The translations under genes were made by a program, and so were the position numbers. A stretch of DNA of 64,000 bases from Limonium bicolor (lineage: Eukaryota; Streptophyta; Magnoliopsida; Caryophyllales; Plumbaginaceae), in NCBI GenBank assembly GCA_023374045.1, contig CM041778.1, positions 93,126,839 through 93,190,838 of the forward strand, in the 5' to 3' direction. Of this stretch, positions 47,860-58,976 are shown piece by piece (positions within the stretch are counted from its first letter, which is position 1; every line of letters starts with the position of its first letter). Below the pieces are notes generated by a model. That model saw nothing but the letters and a program-made list of their open reading frames with translations. It ran no database searches and was not told where the DNA came from.

Positions 47860-48940
47860 CATGCAGTTCATAATTGAGCTAATAAATGAGCTGACAAAAG
47901 CAAACTGACAGTTAATGAAAAAAGAAGGGAAAAGTAGAATAAAAAAATAAAGGGAGAATTTTCACAAGAGAGAAATAGAATTTGGACCTAAAAAGCTACA
48001 TAACTGGAGTTTTTTTTATAAGTGTAGTAGATTTTGATTTGATTCAAGATATCAATCCTTTGCCGACCAGTGTCTTTTTCCGATCGAGAACAAAATGTCC
48101 TAGAAATGAGTAATTTCGATCAGATACTTGACATGGGCCCAAACAAGTTTATTTATGCACTGCACTCACTAAGTGGGATAATTCCAATTAAACATGACTA
48201 GAAAATTTAGTAAGAGATGTAGACTAACAAAGTGGAAGTGCATGGTTGATTTTTTTTTTTTCTCGTGTAGTTTTTGTCCAATTGTGTATATATTGGCCTA
48301 CGGCCTCCAATTATAAAAAGAAAAGAATTGGGCGATAGGTAGGATAGTAAAGTGGATATACAGGAATTGGAAAACCATAGTAATGTACGAAAGTTGTTGT
48401 TTGCACCGAACTATTTTGGGGAAGATGATAATTATAAATCCTTTCTGATGGAGCAGAAAGCTAGTCCAATTGTTGTCAATTGTAGCTTTTAGGTTTCAAA
48501 ACGACGATTTCCCGTCATACTCTTACCTTTCTAAGCCTGGACTGGATGCCCTTTTGGTGTCACCAAAATGCTCGTATCCGTCCATTTTATATTTCATTAT
48601 CTCTAGCCGTGGGTTTTACAATGTGTATTATCATGTCCTCATGCATTTGGGATTCATCCGGACCATATCGAAAATTATTTTGGCTGATTCAGTGAACTCC
48701 TTTTTGGCCTATTATTATTGTTTCCTTTTCAAACCGCATATGGTGGATGCTGCGCTGTCGGTGTAGTGTACCCATCTTTTTCAATAATACTACTACTACT
48801 ACTAGTATCAATCAGCATGTATAATTTATTTCTCCTTCTTGTACCTCAATAAATAATTTTTCTCGGTCAGAAAAGATATCTGGGCATATATAATCCTGTA
48901 ATAGGTGAAGGTTGACGTTGTCGTTTTGAATGGAGGAGGG
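47860..48940. other. Intergenic, no gene seen
   Basis: The open frame at 48470-48766 has no recognisable family or codon pattern and is probably chance. Confidence 0.5.
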
Positions 48941-48944
48941 CTAA

Positions 48945-49126
48945 GGGCATCTATGGATTCCACCCATAATGTTAAAAGAGAAAAAAAGAAAATGATGAGG
49001 TGGAGGAGAGAGGATGTGAGACACTATCTTTTTATAGAACCTAGGTAAGCAAGAGAGATTGTGAGAGAAGATAATAAAATACTATTTGTTGGTGGGTGGA
49101 ATCCACTTTTGTTATTGTGGATGTCC
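48945..49126. mobile_element. Tourist-like MITE (PIF/Harbinger type)
   Basis: Starts GGGCATCTATGG and ends ATTGTGGATGTCC, with TAA at both borders (48942-48944 and 49127-49129). Its interior is the inverse of the repeat units at 49222-49505. Confidence 0.7.
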
Positions 49127-49129
49127 TAA

Positions 49130-49668
49130 GGGCATCCACAATGGTGTGAAATCCACTTTAAATTAATAAAATAAAAAGATAAAATATGACATGGAGGAGG
49201 AAAGTTGTGTGAGAGTTTCTTATCCACAATGGTAAAAGTGGATTCCACCCACCAACAAATATTATTTTATTATCTTCTCTCACAATCTCTCACTTACTTA
49301 CCTAGGTTCTCTAAAAAGAGGGTGTCTTAGTTAAGAACCTCTCTCACATCCTCTCTCCTCCACCCATCCACAATGGTAAAAGTGGATTCCACCCACCAAC
49401 AAATATTATTTTATTATCTCCTCTCACAATCTCTCACTTACTTACCTAGGTTCTCTAAAAAGAGGATGTCTTAGTTAAGAACCCCTCTCACATCCTCTCT
49501 CCTCCACCTCACCATTTTCTTTTTCTCCTTTAACATTATGAGTGGAATCCACACCATTGTGGATGCCCCCAAAAAGTGGGTGTCTTAGCAAAAGAAGAGA
49601 GAGATTGTGAGGAGAAAAAAATATTATTATTTTGAGAGTGGAATCCACTCTTGTTATTGTGGATGCCC
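49130..49668. mobile_element. Composite Tourist-like MITE array
   Basis: Begins GGGCATCCACAATGG directly after the TAA shared with the previous MITE and ends TTGTGGATGCCC. It contains a 144-bp direct duplication (49222-49365 and 49366-49505) and an internal terminus at about 49568, so at least two insertions are merged. Confidence 0.65.
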
Positions 49669-49669
49669 A

Positions 49670-50766
49670 GAGATAAAACAGGAATGCTCCATGGCTGTTT
49701 GTCATTGTCTCATTGGTGGACGGAATTATAAAAAAATATTCAAATTTAGATGCATTTGTCTTATAGTAGTAGTTATTTCGGGAGTGACGTCGAGATATGC
49801 TAAATATGTATATTATAGTTTGATTAAGTCATAACCGTTACAGCATGAATGTTGTTATCGTGATTACTTAAACAATTAAAAGATCTATCCCTTGCTGCCA
49901 CGCAGGGCACTATTTTGGGAGGGAGTGATAATGGCAGGGATGAAACTTGAATCTCAACATGACAACATTATTAGCATTTAATCAATAGAATTTGTACGAT
50001 ACTGGACACGACCGTTTTTTCGAATTAAATTACAAATTATTTTCATTGCCGACAGAATTAATGGTATGTTCGGTAGTTTTTCAAGGAGTTATCACATAGT
50101 TAGATTTTAGTGAAGTTCGATTCGATCAACTTTCAAACGATTTTTCTTAGGTTTGAGAATATTGACTGCTTGGTTTAATGCATAACTAGTGTCACATTAA
50201 TTATGTGTGTTCATGGAGGGCATTAAAGACTGATCACTTTATGAGAAATTAAGTATAAGGAATTACTAGTTGAAGTGCAGCTGAGCATTAAGATAGAAAT
50301 GAGCAAAGTTGGAATCATCCAAGAGCGGAAAAAGAAGCAAAATTTGCCTTGTATATATGAGTGGGGACTGTACCCTTCATGAACGGGGTGGACCATCCTC
50401 AAATAGGGCCTTTTCAAGGCACTATAGCGCCTAAAATTTTGTCCAATATCTCGTTCCATGCATTATAGAACTAACCATGACCTCTTTGGCAACTATAGTT
50501 ACCTTCGAGCATCTTTTCCGGTTTGATCATGCCTTTTTTTAGTGATTTCTATTTTTGACACATTACCATGTTATTTTGTATATTCTCGTAGTTGATAGTT
50601 TTAGTAATTGTGTAGAGGTATAATTATGAGCTTTTATACTTCCAAAAGAAAAAAGCACATAGATGTAGGATTGCGATGTATAATTAATTCTCATTCCTAG
50701 AGCTAAGATTAAAAAAAAAATCTTAAAGGGTTTAAGCGCAATACAAGTATATAAAATCCACGGGTA
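49670..50766. other. Intergenic, no gene seen
   Basis: AT-rich, no supportable feature. Confidence 0.5.
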
Positions 50767-51344
50767 ATTTAGGAAAACACAAGTATGACATGCACCACTG
50801 AGCTGGCCTTTAAATGAGATTATTTTCATAAGAACTTGCAGTCTTTTTGTTTTTTTATTCCTCTTACTAAATTGACTAAAAGTAAATCCGTGCAATAATT
50901 TTACTAAGGTTTATAAATCGCACTCTCTTTGCATATCGGAACAAAAGAATCATAAGAAATGGTAAAGACACAGGTTATTGTATGACATGGGAAGTAAAAC
51001 TTGAGACAAAAAAATGATGCTTATGCAAAACAGGTACAAAGACCTTGCTAGAAATTTGGGAAAACACAAATATGAGATGCACATTGAGCTACCTTTAAAT
51101 GAGATATTTTCATAAGAAATTGCAGTCTTAACTTGTTTTTTTTTTCTCTTACTAAATTGACTAAAAGTAAATCCGTGAAATAATTTTACTAAGGTTTATT
51201 TAAAGCACTCTCTTTGTATATCGGAACAAAAGAACCATAAAAAATGGTAAAGACACAGGTTATTGTATGACATGGGAAGTAAAACTTGAGACAAAAAAAA
51301 AATGATGCTTATGCAAAAACAAAGGTACAAAGACCTTGCTAGAA
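50767..51344. repeat. Tandem duplication, two units of about 287 bp
   Basis: Units 50767-51053 and 51054-51344 share long exact blocks such as ATGGTAAAGACACAGGTTAT and differ by scattered substitutions and small indels. There is no ORF. Confidence 0.9.
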
Positions 51345-52628
51345 GGTTTAATTCGTATAGACACTAGTGAGGGTGTGGTATTCGAACTCGGGTCTAAGGG
51401 TGATGAGTCTTATACGTACCACCACAGCTTAAGTAATTGTTGAGTTATCACGAACGCCCTTGAAAGAAGCTTTTATTTAGGACTTTCTCCTATTCAAAAT
51501 AATGTCGTTTTAGAGATGAATCTGGACAGGTTGAGAGAGTATGAAATTTTGACAATACGATCACAATAATCAATATTAGTGGTTGTTTAGGGGAAACAAA
51601 ATGAAACCATGAAAAAAGGTAAAGGGGAAAGAATTAATCCTCTTTAGTCAATGTTAACTGGCTGTTTGTCAACAATCACTGGTCGGACAATATTCACTGG
51701 TCATTTGTATATAGCCACATGTCAAAGAATACTAGGGAGAGAGAATTAATCTGATTCCTTGGTGAGGAGGTGGGGAATCAATTTAGAGGAATTAAAGGTA
51801 TCACATCCTCTTTCTCTTTCCTATAGTGAAAAAAAAAACTTAAACAAATAGTAGAAAATTCCTTTTCTGATTACCCTAAACAAAAGACAAACAGAATCCA
51901 CATTAGAAATCAACCTGCCCTCTTTAAGTAAGACACTATTCAATACACACAGTTCTTGTATTAACTTGCAGCACTCAAATTAACTTTTTTTTTTTTTGGC
52001 ATAATGCATTTTCTTTGAAGTGGCATGGGTTCATAAGGAGGTAGGCAGAACTATATATAATTTGTAAATGATTACCTTTAAATCTAATAAAAGCAAGGTA
52101 TACTTTATACACATGTCTCTGTCAATATAAGTTACAAATCACCTTTATGTATCACAACAAGCTAGACTTTATATATATGTTCCGCGAGTAACATCTATAA
52201 TATCTTATCCTCTGCTTATCAGTAATTATATATCGCCTGGTTCTGATTTCTCCCATTCATTCTATGCACGACACCTCTTACATTACAGGGGGCCCTTATG
52301 TTTTGCACTAGTCGTTTTATATATACTTGTACATCAACATTCAGTCTGAAAATGATATTTGCTTTGTCGTTTCTATTGTGAAACGCATAGACTATATGAG
52401 TATACAATTTGAGTTTGTTTTCATCAGAACATTCCAATAATCATGTGTGCTTTTACGTACCTCCTCCAACTGATTGAAAGCTTGTTAGCTACCAGTTTTG
52501 CATTGTATACTTGACGTTTTAATGCATGAATATTGATTATCCTTTACCATTAAATAAACTTCTTGTGCCGTCCTGGTTCAGGATAAGGATAGGCTGAATC
52601 AAGTGTGGATTTGTACTTATTAAGTAGA
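51345..52628. other. Intergenic, no gene seen
   Basis: No supported coding sequence; AT-rich with poly-T near 51990. Confidence 0.5.
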
Positions 52629-53250
52629 GGAGTTTTTTTTTTTGATAATTTGATCATAAGCCATATATTAAAAATTCCTGGAAAACCAGGAGGACGGGTA
52701 TAGCACGGGCCTCATTAAAACCCCCCTAGAAAAAAACCCAGAGGGAAAAAAGTTCTGGGGGGGAAAAAGAGTACCCACCACATCCGAATACACATAAGAG
52801 TACTACTAAGCAAAGAAGAAGGAACAACAACGAGATCGCCACACTCTCGAGCAAACATATGCTCACAACACACCCCAAACTCGTACAAAAATGACCTCCT
52901 CACCCTTCTACAAATACTCTTTCAGAGAAACAACTCCTACAAATGCACTACACGGCAATGGTAAATCTTTCCACCACGTTTTGACCAACGCCACACACCA
53001 AGCTTGACCTGCAGCGCGATACGGTCGACATTGCACTCCTCTTGTCGAAAGACCACAGCATTACGGAGCGGCCAAAAAATACAGCATCGTTATTGCACTC
53101 ATAACGCCTTCTTCCCTAGCTCTCAATACAACCAGCAGAGTACTATACTACTCTTTTTTTACCCAGCAGTTTGGTCACTAGTGTTGTGGGCCTATGGCTG
53201 CGTGATCAATCTAGTTTTATGCGGGTAAGTTGTTGTATGATAAACAATAA
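52629..53250 (-). pseudogene. 5'-truncated LINE (L1-type) 3' end
   Basis: The minus strand reads PLRNAVVFRQEECNVDRIAL and WRWSKR near 53.05 kb, which resembles the C-terminal end of plant L1 ORF2 (zinc-binding RT tail). It runs into a G-rich segment and ends in an A tract (minus strand, about 52629-52640), as expected for a poly(A) tail. Target duplication not resolved. Confidence 0.5.
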
Positions 53251-54003
53251 TATTTGCTAAGGAACACACAGAAACAAAAAGAACAGCAAACGAATAAACT
53301 TTTTATCTCTTTTTTTTTTTTTTTGCCTTGACCAATTTGAGCAAACGCTCAGTACAAATTAAGAGATATCGTATCAATGAAGATCTCCAAAGAAACAACT
53401 TAGCTTAATTATATTAGGTTGAGATTGATGACATCAATAGCTGAATTTGTTTGTCCGATCGATGATTATTTTTTTTTTTTTTAAAAAAAAAGCTAGCTAC
53501 ACCGGAAACCAAAAAGGTTCATTCGATCATTAATTATAGTTTAGCGGTAAATTAAGTTTTGTAATCATGATACAAATCCCGTGGATAGGAATGAACTTGT
53601 CTGGACGTATATGGTGATAAGCCATATTTTGTTGAATCATAATTATGATAAGCCATATTTTGTTGAATCCTAATTATCTCCAAACTTTGACTGGTGGGTA
53701 ATTGAACACAATTTAGGAATAGAAAATAAAGGGTGGTAAGTAACTATGATAAAGGGATACATACGAGACAACTGAAATTGAGACGGAAGAAGAAACAAGT
53801 AGATCACTGGAATTGGCCAAAGAGTTAGGATTTAGAATTGTTAACGAACATAAACATTTAGCTAAGTGTAATAAGTTATTTTTGGATGTAACAAAATCTT
53901 TCCTGGAACACAAAAAGGAAGTAAAGATGATATAGTAAGGGAAAAGAGACAAGGAAGGTTGTGTAGCATTCAAGTGATGAGTGAAGACGACAAAGTCAAT
54001 GTT
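53251..54003. other. Intergenic; short tandem duplication
   Basis: A 31-bp unit containing GATAAGCCATATTTTGTTGA is duplicated in tandem at about 53612-53674. No gene. Confidence 0.5.
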
Positions 54004-54200
54004 TTCTGAAAAGTAAATTGTTTTGTAGTACTTTTAGAGAGATTGCTCAATCTAATCTTTCTTTGCTTAAGTACATTATGTCTCTATACTACAATTACAA
54101 TAAATAAGATAGTGTGAGTAGGACTAACAGTACTTGTGTTTTGTTAACTAACAAACCTCTAATGTTAATAAACAAGTACAAATAATCCTAATTCTCAACA
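54004..54200 (-). repeat. Copia-4 3' LTR
   Basis: Partner of 58357-58561; shares CAATCTAATCTTTCT and TACTACAATTACAATAA. Confidence 0.8.
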
Positions 54201-54419
54201 CTCCCCCTCAAGAAAATGGCAGTGAACTGTACAATTCTTGCACATCTTGGTTCTACACACTCCCCCTATCCGTATTGCTCTTTGTTGGGAACTTCTAGAG
54301 CCTGTTTTGTGAATGAAATCTTGGTAATCCTTTTTTGTGATTGTCTTTGTTAACACATTTGCTAGTCGTCTCTACCCTGGTACGTACTTGAGTGTGATCA
54401 AGCCGTTTTAGATCTTTTC

Positions 54420-56000
54420 TCGAACAATATGACAATCCAAATCAATATGCTTTGTCTCTCAGGGAAGACAGGGTTGTGAGCTATATATATAGTTGCTTTA
54501 TTGTCACATTGCACATTAATAGGGGTTATGTTTGTAACCGTAGCTTGTTAAGAACTCTTGTTAACCATGTTAACTCTGTTGTTACCTTGGGGATTGACCT
54601 ATATTCTGGTTTAGTTGTTGGTAGAGCTACTGTTTCTTTTTTTTTCAACTAATTACAATTCCTACGGTTCCTCCCAGCAGTCTAATGTAGCCGCTTATTA
54701 ATCTACGAGTAATAGAACAACTTGCCCAATCCTCATCGTAATATGCAACCAAGTCCAGATTTGCACTGTTGTTAAATAAGATTCCTTGCCTCATTGTCTC
54801 CTTGATGTATCGGAGCAGGTGCAATGCAGCTTAAAGATGCTCTTCCTTTGGCTCTTTCGTGAATTGACTTAGTTATTGAACAGGAAAGGTTAAGTCTGGC
54901 CTGATGTTGGTTACGAAGTTGAGTCGCCCAACCACTCTTTTATAGTAGCTTGTATCTTCCAAGTTGTTTCCATGTTTTCTGTCCAACTTTGTTCCTGTAG
55001 GAAGAGAGCATAAGTATCTTTGCATTGACAGAAAGATATTCATGTAACAGATCTATAGCATATTTCCCTTGATTCAGAATTATGCCCTCTGTTGTGTACA
55101 CAAATTCCATACCTAGGAAGTAACTTAATTTTCCTAGGTCCTTAATTTTGAATTGCTTGTCAAGTTTCTATTTTTGTTGGGCTATCTCTACAGAATTATT
55201 TCCTGCTATTATCATATCATCCACGTATATGCCTAAAAAGGAGCGAAATTCGCCATCAAACTTGACAAACAAGGAATAATAATTTCGTGACTACACATAA
55301 CCATGGAATTGTAAGAAGACTGAGAGTTTCTCATACCATTTCCTTGATGCTTGCTTGATTCCATATAATGATTTGTGCAATCTGCACACCTTTTCTTTAT
55401 AGACTTCCTTTAGTCCCTCTGGTGTTTCCATGTACACCTCTTCTTGCAAGTCACCATGCAAGAATGCATTGTTGATATCAAGCTAGTCAAAATGCCAATG
55501 TCTTTTAACAGCAACAACAACTAGAGCACGTATGGTAGTTATTTTCATGACTTGAGAAAATGTTTCCCAACAATCTTCTTCATATTTTTGTGTATATCCT
55601 TTTGCAACTAAGCGAGCTTTGGGTCTTTCTAAACCACCATCAACTCTAAGTTTTACCTTAAACACCCATTTGCATCCTATAATGCACACATTTGTTTTCT
55701 AGTTTATCAATTATTGTCCATGTGTTATTATCTTTTAAGGCTTGAAATTCCTTTTTCATGGCTTCTACCCAGTTGTGATTCTTTGCTGCAACTGTATAAG
55801 ATGTTGGCTCTTGTATGTTTTGAACTTGATTTAAAACTAAATTAGAGTAAGAGATGAGACAATCACTATGGAGGATTCTGTTAGTGGCAACACTATGACT
55901 GAACTACATAAACGGTTAGATCTTTCAAGACCATACTATTGTAGTTTGCCATATAAAATATTGCTAAAGACATTAGAATATGGTATGCCTGCTTCTCCTA
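54420..56000 (-). pseudogene. Copia-4 RT/RNase H remnant
   Basis: 55483-55689 reads GCKWVFKVKLRVDGG and ARLVAKGYTQKYEED. Near 54.9-55.0 kb a YYKRVVGRLNFVTNIRPDL block is the RT end, and TKHIDLDCHIVREK near 54.43 kb is RNase H. Pre-RT STRERNLPVHLSDY lies near 56.02 kb. Multiple stops and frameshifts. Confidence 0.8.
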
Positions 56001-56011
56001 GGAAATAATCA

Positions 56012-58300
56012 CTAAGGTGAACTGGTAAATTTCTTTCTCTGGTGGGTTTCTTGGTTTACAATTCTACTGGAAGATGGTATATGTCTACGCATCTCTTCTT
56101 GGATAATGAGGGAATATGCTTGTTTGAGGGTCCAAAGAGGGTTCATTAGAAGAATCATACTCTTTACACTGGAATAACTTTCATTCAGCACCATAAGGAA
56201 CTATATCATCTTCTCCAATTGAACTTTATTTTCATACTTCTGTTTAGCGCTGCATGTACAACATAGTTTATGCTCCATCACTTCTAATTCACCTTAGATC
56301 CTCCTCATTCTTGTGAAATATGTGGAGACTGAATCATCGTTTTGCTCTAACTTCACGAGGTCTCTTTGAAGGGCGTAGATCTGGGCTACGTTAGTCTATT
56401 CATATCTGGAGCACAAATTATCCCATGCATCTGCAACTGTATAGTAGTACGCAACGGACTCCACAATATCCTTATCGACACACACTAGTAGAAAAAATGC
56501 TTTTAATGACGGCGTTTAAACCACGGTTAAATGGAAAACCGTGGTTTAAAGTTTATAAACCACGGTTTTAAAAGAAACCGTCGTTTAAGGTGCATACCAG
56601 AGCGCATATACCACGGTTTTTCCGGAACCGTCGTATATAGGTTAGTTATATACCACGGTTTTTAGGAAAACCGTGGTATATAGTACATGCCGGAGTGAAT
56701 ATACCACGGTTCTTAGAGAACCGTTGTATATAGGGTTTCTATATACCACTGTTTTGTCAAAACCGTTGTTTTTAGTCGTGGTCAAAAAACTTTAAATGAC
56801 GGTTCCTTGTTACAACCGTGGTATATAGTCTAAGCGGGAATTCAAATTTTCGCTGAAAATTAACGCGGCTCTTTCTCTTACCCGGACATATATTTTCTCC
56901 TCACTCTTTTACAACCTACACTGTCGAACAAGGATGCTCTGCAACTCTTCTCCTTCTTCTTCTTCTTATGCGCCTCTCTAATTTTTTCAACCCACCGGCG
57001 AACATGCATGCTCTTCGCCATACTGGAAAACAAGGAACACATGTTGCGCCTCTATAATTTTTTCAAACCTAACCGGCGAACAAGGACATGCTCTGCGCCT
57101 CTGTAATTTTTGTAAATCGCCGGCGAACAATGACATGCTTTGCGCCTCTTGTTTTTCACGGTAATTTTGTGCAACCCTAACCGGCGCTTTGCCCTCTCTT
57201 ATTCTCTTTCACGGTAATTTTGCAACCTACCGACGAACAAGGAACATAATGTAACTTCACTCATTATTTAGCAACCCTAATACACAAATAAGTAACATAC
57301 ATGTTCTGGCCTGTTCATTCTCTTCTGTTTGCGCTCTCTATTGAGAAATTACATCGAAGGCGGCGGCGCTAAAGCGCCGGCGAACTGGGAAAAAAATCGC
57401 TGACTATAAACCACGGTTCTACATATAACCGTGGTTTATTGTTGATTTCTATAGACTTTATACCACGGTTTTAAGTAAAACCGTCATTTATAATGCACTA
57501 TATACCACGGTTCAGACTCACAACCGTGGTATAAAGTCAGTGAATGTTCACGGGAGAAGGGGTCTTAAACGACGGTATCGACAAACCGTGGTTTTTTCGC
57601 TCACTTTAAACCACAGTTATGAACCGTCGTTTATCTCAATTTGTGAATATACGACGCGACCGTGGTATATAGGCAAAATAACCGTGGTTAAAAACATTTT
57701 TTCCACTAGTGACATTTTGCCAAGCGCAATATGAGCATATGATCATTGCATCTTTCCCACTGTTGAAATCTTGGATCTTCTAGATTTGGAGCTGTAATTG
57801 TTTGGTCTAGCTGGCCAAACTTGTTCTTGGCCTTTAACGCTATAGTTATGTTTCACTTCCAACCCGCAAAGCATTTTTGAACCATGAAACACTCGGTTTC
57901 CATTTAGCATAGTTTGCATATAGAACATTAATTTAATAGAACATCAATTTAAAAACCAAAAGGGAGGTTTGTCATGATATTTTTTCTACTAGGTAAACTA
58001 TGTATTTATACATGAAGATAATAAATTCGGTCATATACGGCCTTTGTTTGAAAGGAAAGCGCAACTAGTCTTATTGTTGAGAGGGATTACTTGCAAACGT
58101 TTTTCTCCCGAAATGCTCAAATTGCACCAGTCTTAGGGACATGCCCAACACCAGAGAAGGTTGGTGCAATTACCGCACCAGGTTGATTGCTTGGGTGGAG
58201 ATACAAGGGATCATTGTAGTTTTCTGTTTTTCTTTTTTTTTTGCACCTGAATCCACTGCAACCTCTTTCTGCTTCTCAGCCATGGTGACTCTTTACTCCT
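56012..58300 (-). pseudogene. Copia-4 gag remnant split by CACTA-B
   Basis: The gag N-terminus lies at 58130-58282 (ATG at about 58282, MAEKQKEVAVDSG) and 57743-57928. The gag C-terminal part lies at 56012-56480 (MNPLWTLKQAYSLIIQEE, a Copia gag block). CACTA-B (56483-57711) sits between them. Confidence 0.7.
56483..57711. mobile_element. CACTA-B: non-autonomous CACTA element
   Basis: Ends CACTAGTAGAAAAAATG (56483) and CATTTTTTCCACTAGTG (57711), with a 3-bp duplication ACA at 56480-56482 and 57712-57714. Length 1229 bp, no transposase. Subterminal zones (56490-56830, 57395-57695) hold palindromes built on ACCACGGTTTT...AAAACCGTGGT. The interior (56900-57260) repeats a unit with CCGGCGAACAAGG and GCGCCTCTGTAATTTT that is also found, inverted, in CACTA-A. 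Confidence 0.9.
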
Positions 58301-58356
58301 TCGATTGTAAAGAGATTATTGTTTAGTGAAGGGATATCTTCTCAGGCCTGATACCA

Positions 58357-58561
58357 TTACGAAAAGTAGATTGTTTTGTATTATTTTAAGAGAGATTACT
58401 CAATCTAATCTTTCTCTCCTTAAGTACAATAGGTCTTTATACTACAATTACAATAAGTAGGATAGCGTAAGTAGTACTAACGGTTCTTGTGTTTGTTAAC
58501 TAACAGATCTAACAAACTTGTAACGTTAAAAAACTAGTACAATTAATCCTAATTCTCAACA
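58357..58561 (-). repeat. Copia-4 5' LTR
   Basis: 205-bp LTR followed on the minus strand by the primer-binding site at 58356-58345. Confidence 0.8.
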
Positions 58562-58976
58562 ATGTATATGAATATTAAAATGAATTATAGGGGTATGAAT
58601 CTTGTAGTGTAAGGGTGTCCTCCCTAAGAGTGTTAGGATTAAATTGAGATAGTAAGGAGATTTAGGGCCATCTTTGAGGGCGTGCAAGTGGAGCTTTCGC
58701 ATAAGGCTCCACTTCTTCGGCGCCCCATATTTAAGGGTTCTTTAATTTTTTGAGTTATAGTCAATTAATTATTAATGTAAAAAATTATAAGTAAAGAAAT
58801 TATAAAAAAAAGATAATTTATTAGTGACTTTATTACGGTAAGTAACATATAAAACTATAAACTAATTGATTAAAAGAAAAAATCTTATAAATAATATTCA
58901 ACAAAGTTTTTCATTAAAAAAACAAATGAAAAAAGAATTGATAAATCAATTAATATCGAGTATCGGACATCACTTA
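58562..58976. other. Intergenic, no gene seen
   Basis: AT-rich; TTA at 58974-58976 is the left target duplication of the next element. Confidence 0.5.

Larger units (their letters stand above)
54004..58561 (-). mobile_element. Copia-4: deleted Ty1/copia retrotransposon carrying CACTA-B
   Basis: LTRs of about 200 bp (54004-54200 and 58357-58561, visibly older at roughly 85-88% identity) flank the element. The minus-strand LTR starts TGTTGAGAATTAGG. The primer-binding site (TGGTATCAGGCC, 58356-58345, one change from the usual motif) abuts the 5' LTR, and a GAGGGGGAG purine tract abuts the 3' LTR. Flanks ATGTT and ATGTA suggest a target duplication with one mismatch. Gag joins pre-RT directly, so protease and integrase are deleted. 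CACTA-B interrupts gag. Confidence 0.85.

Noticed and set aside
48470..48766. 98-codon open frame
   Set aside because: No domain, no start context, surrounded by non-coding AT-rich DNA.
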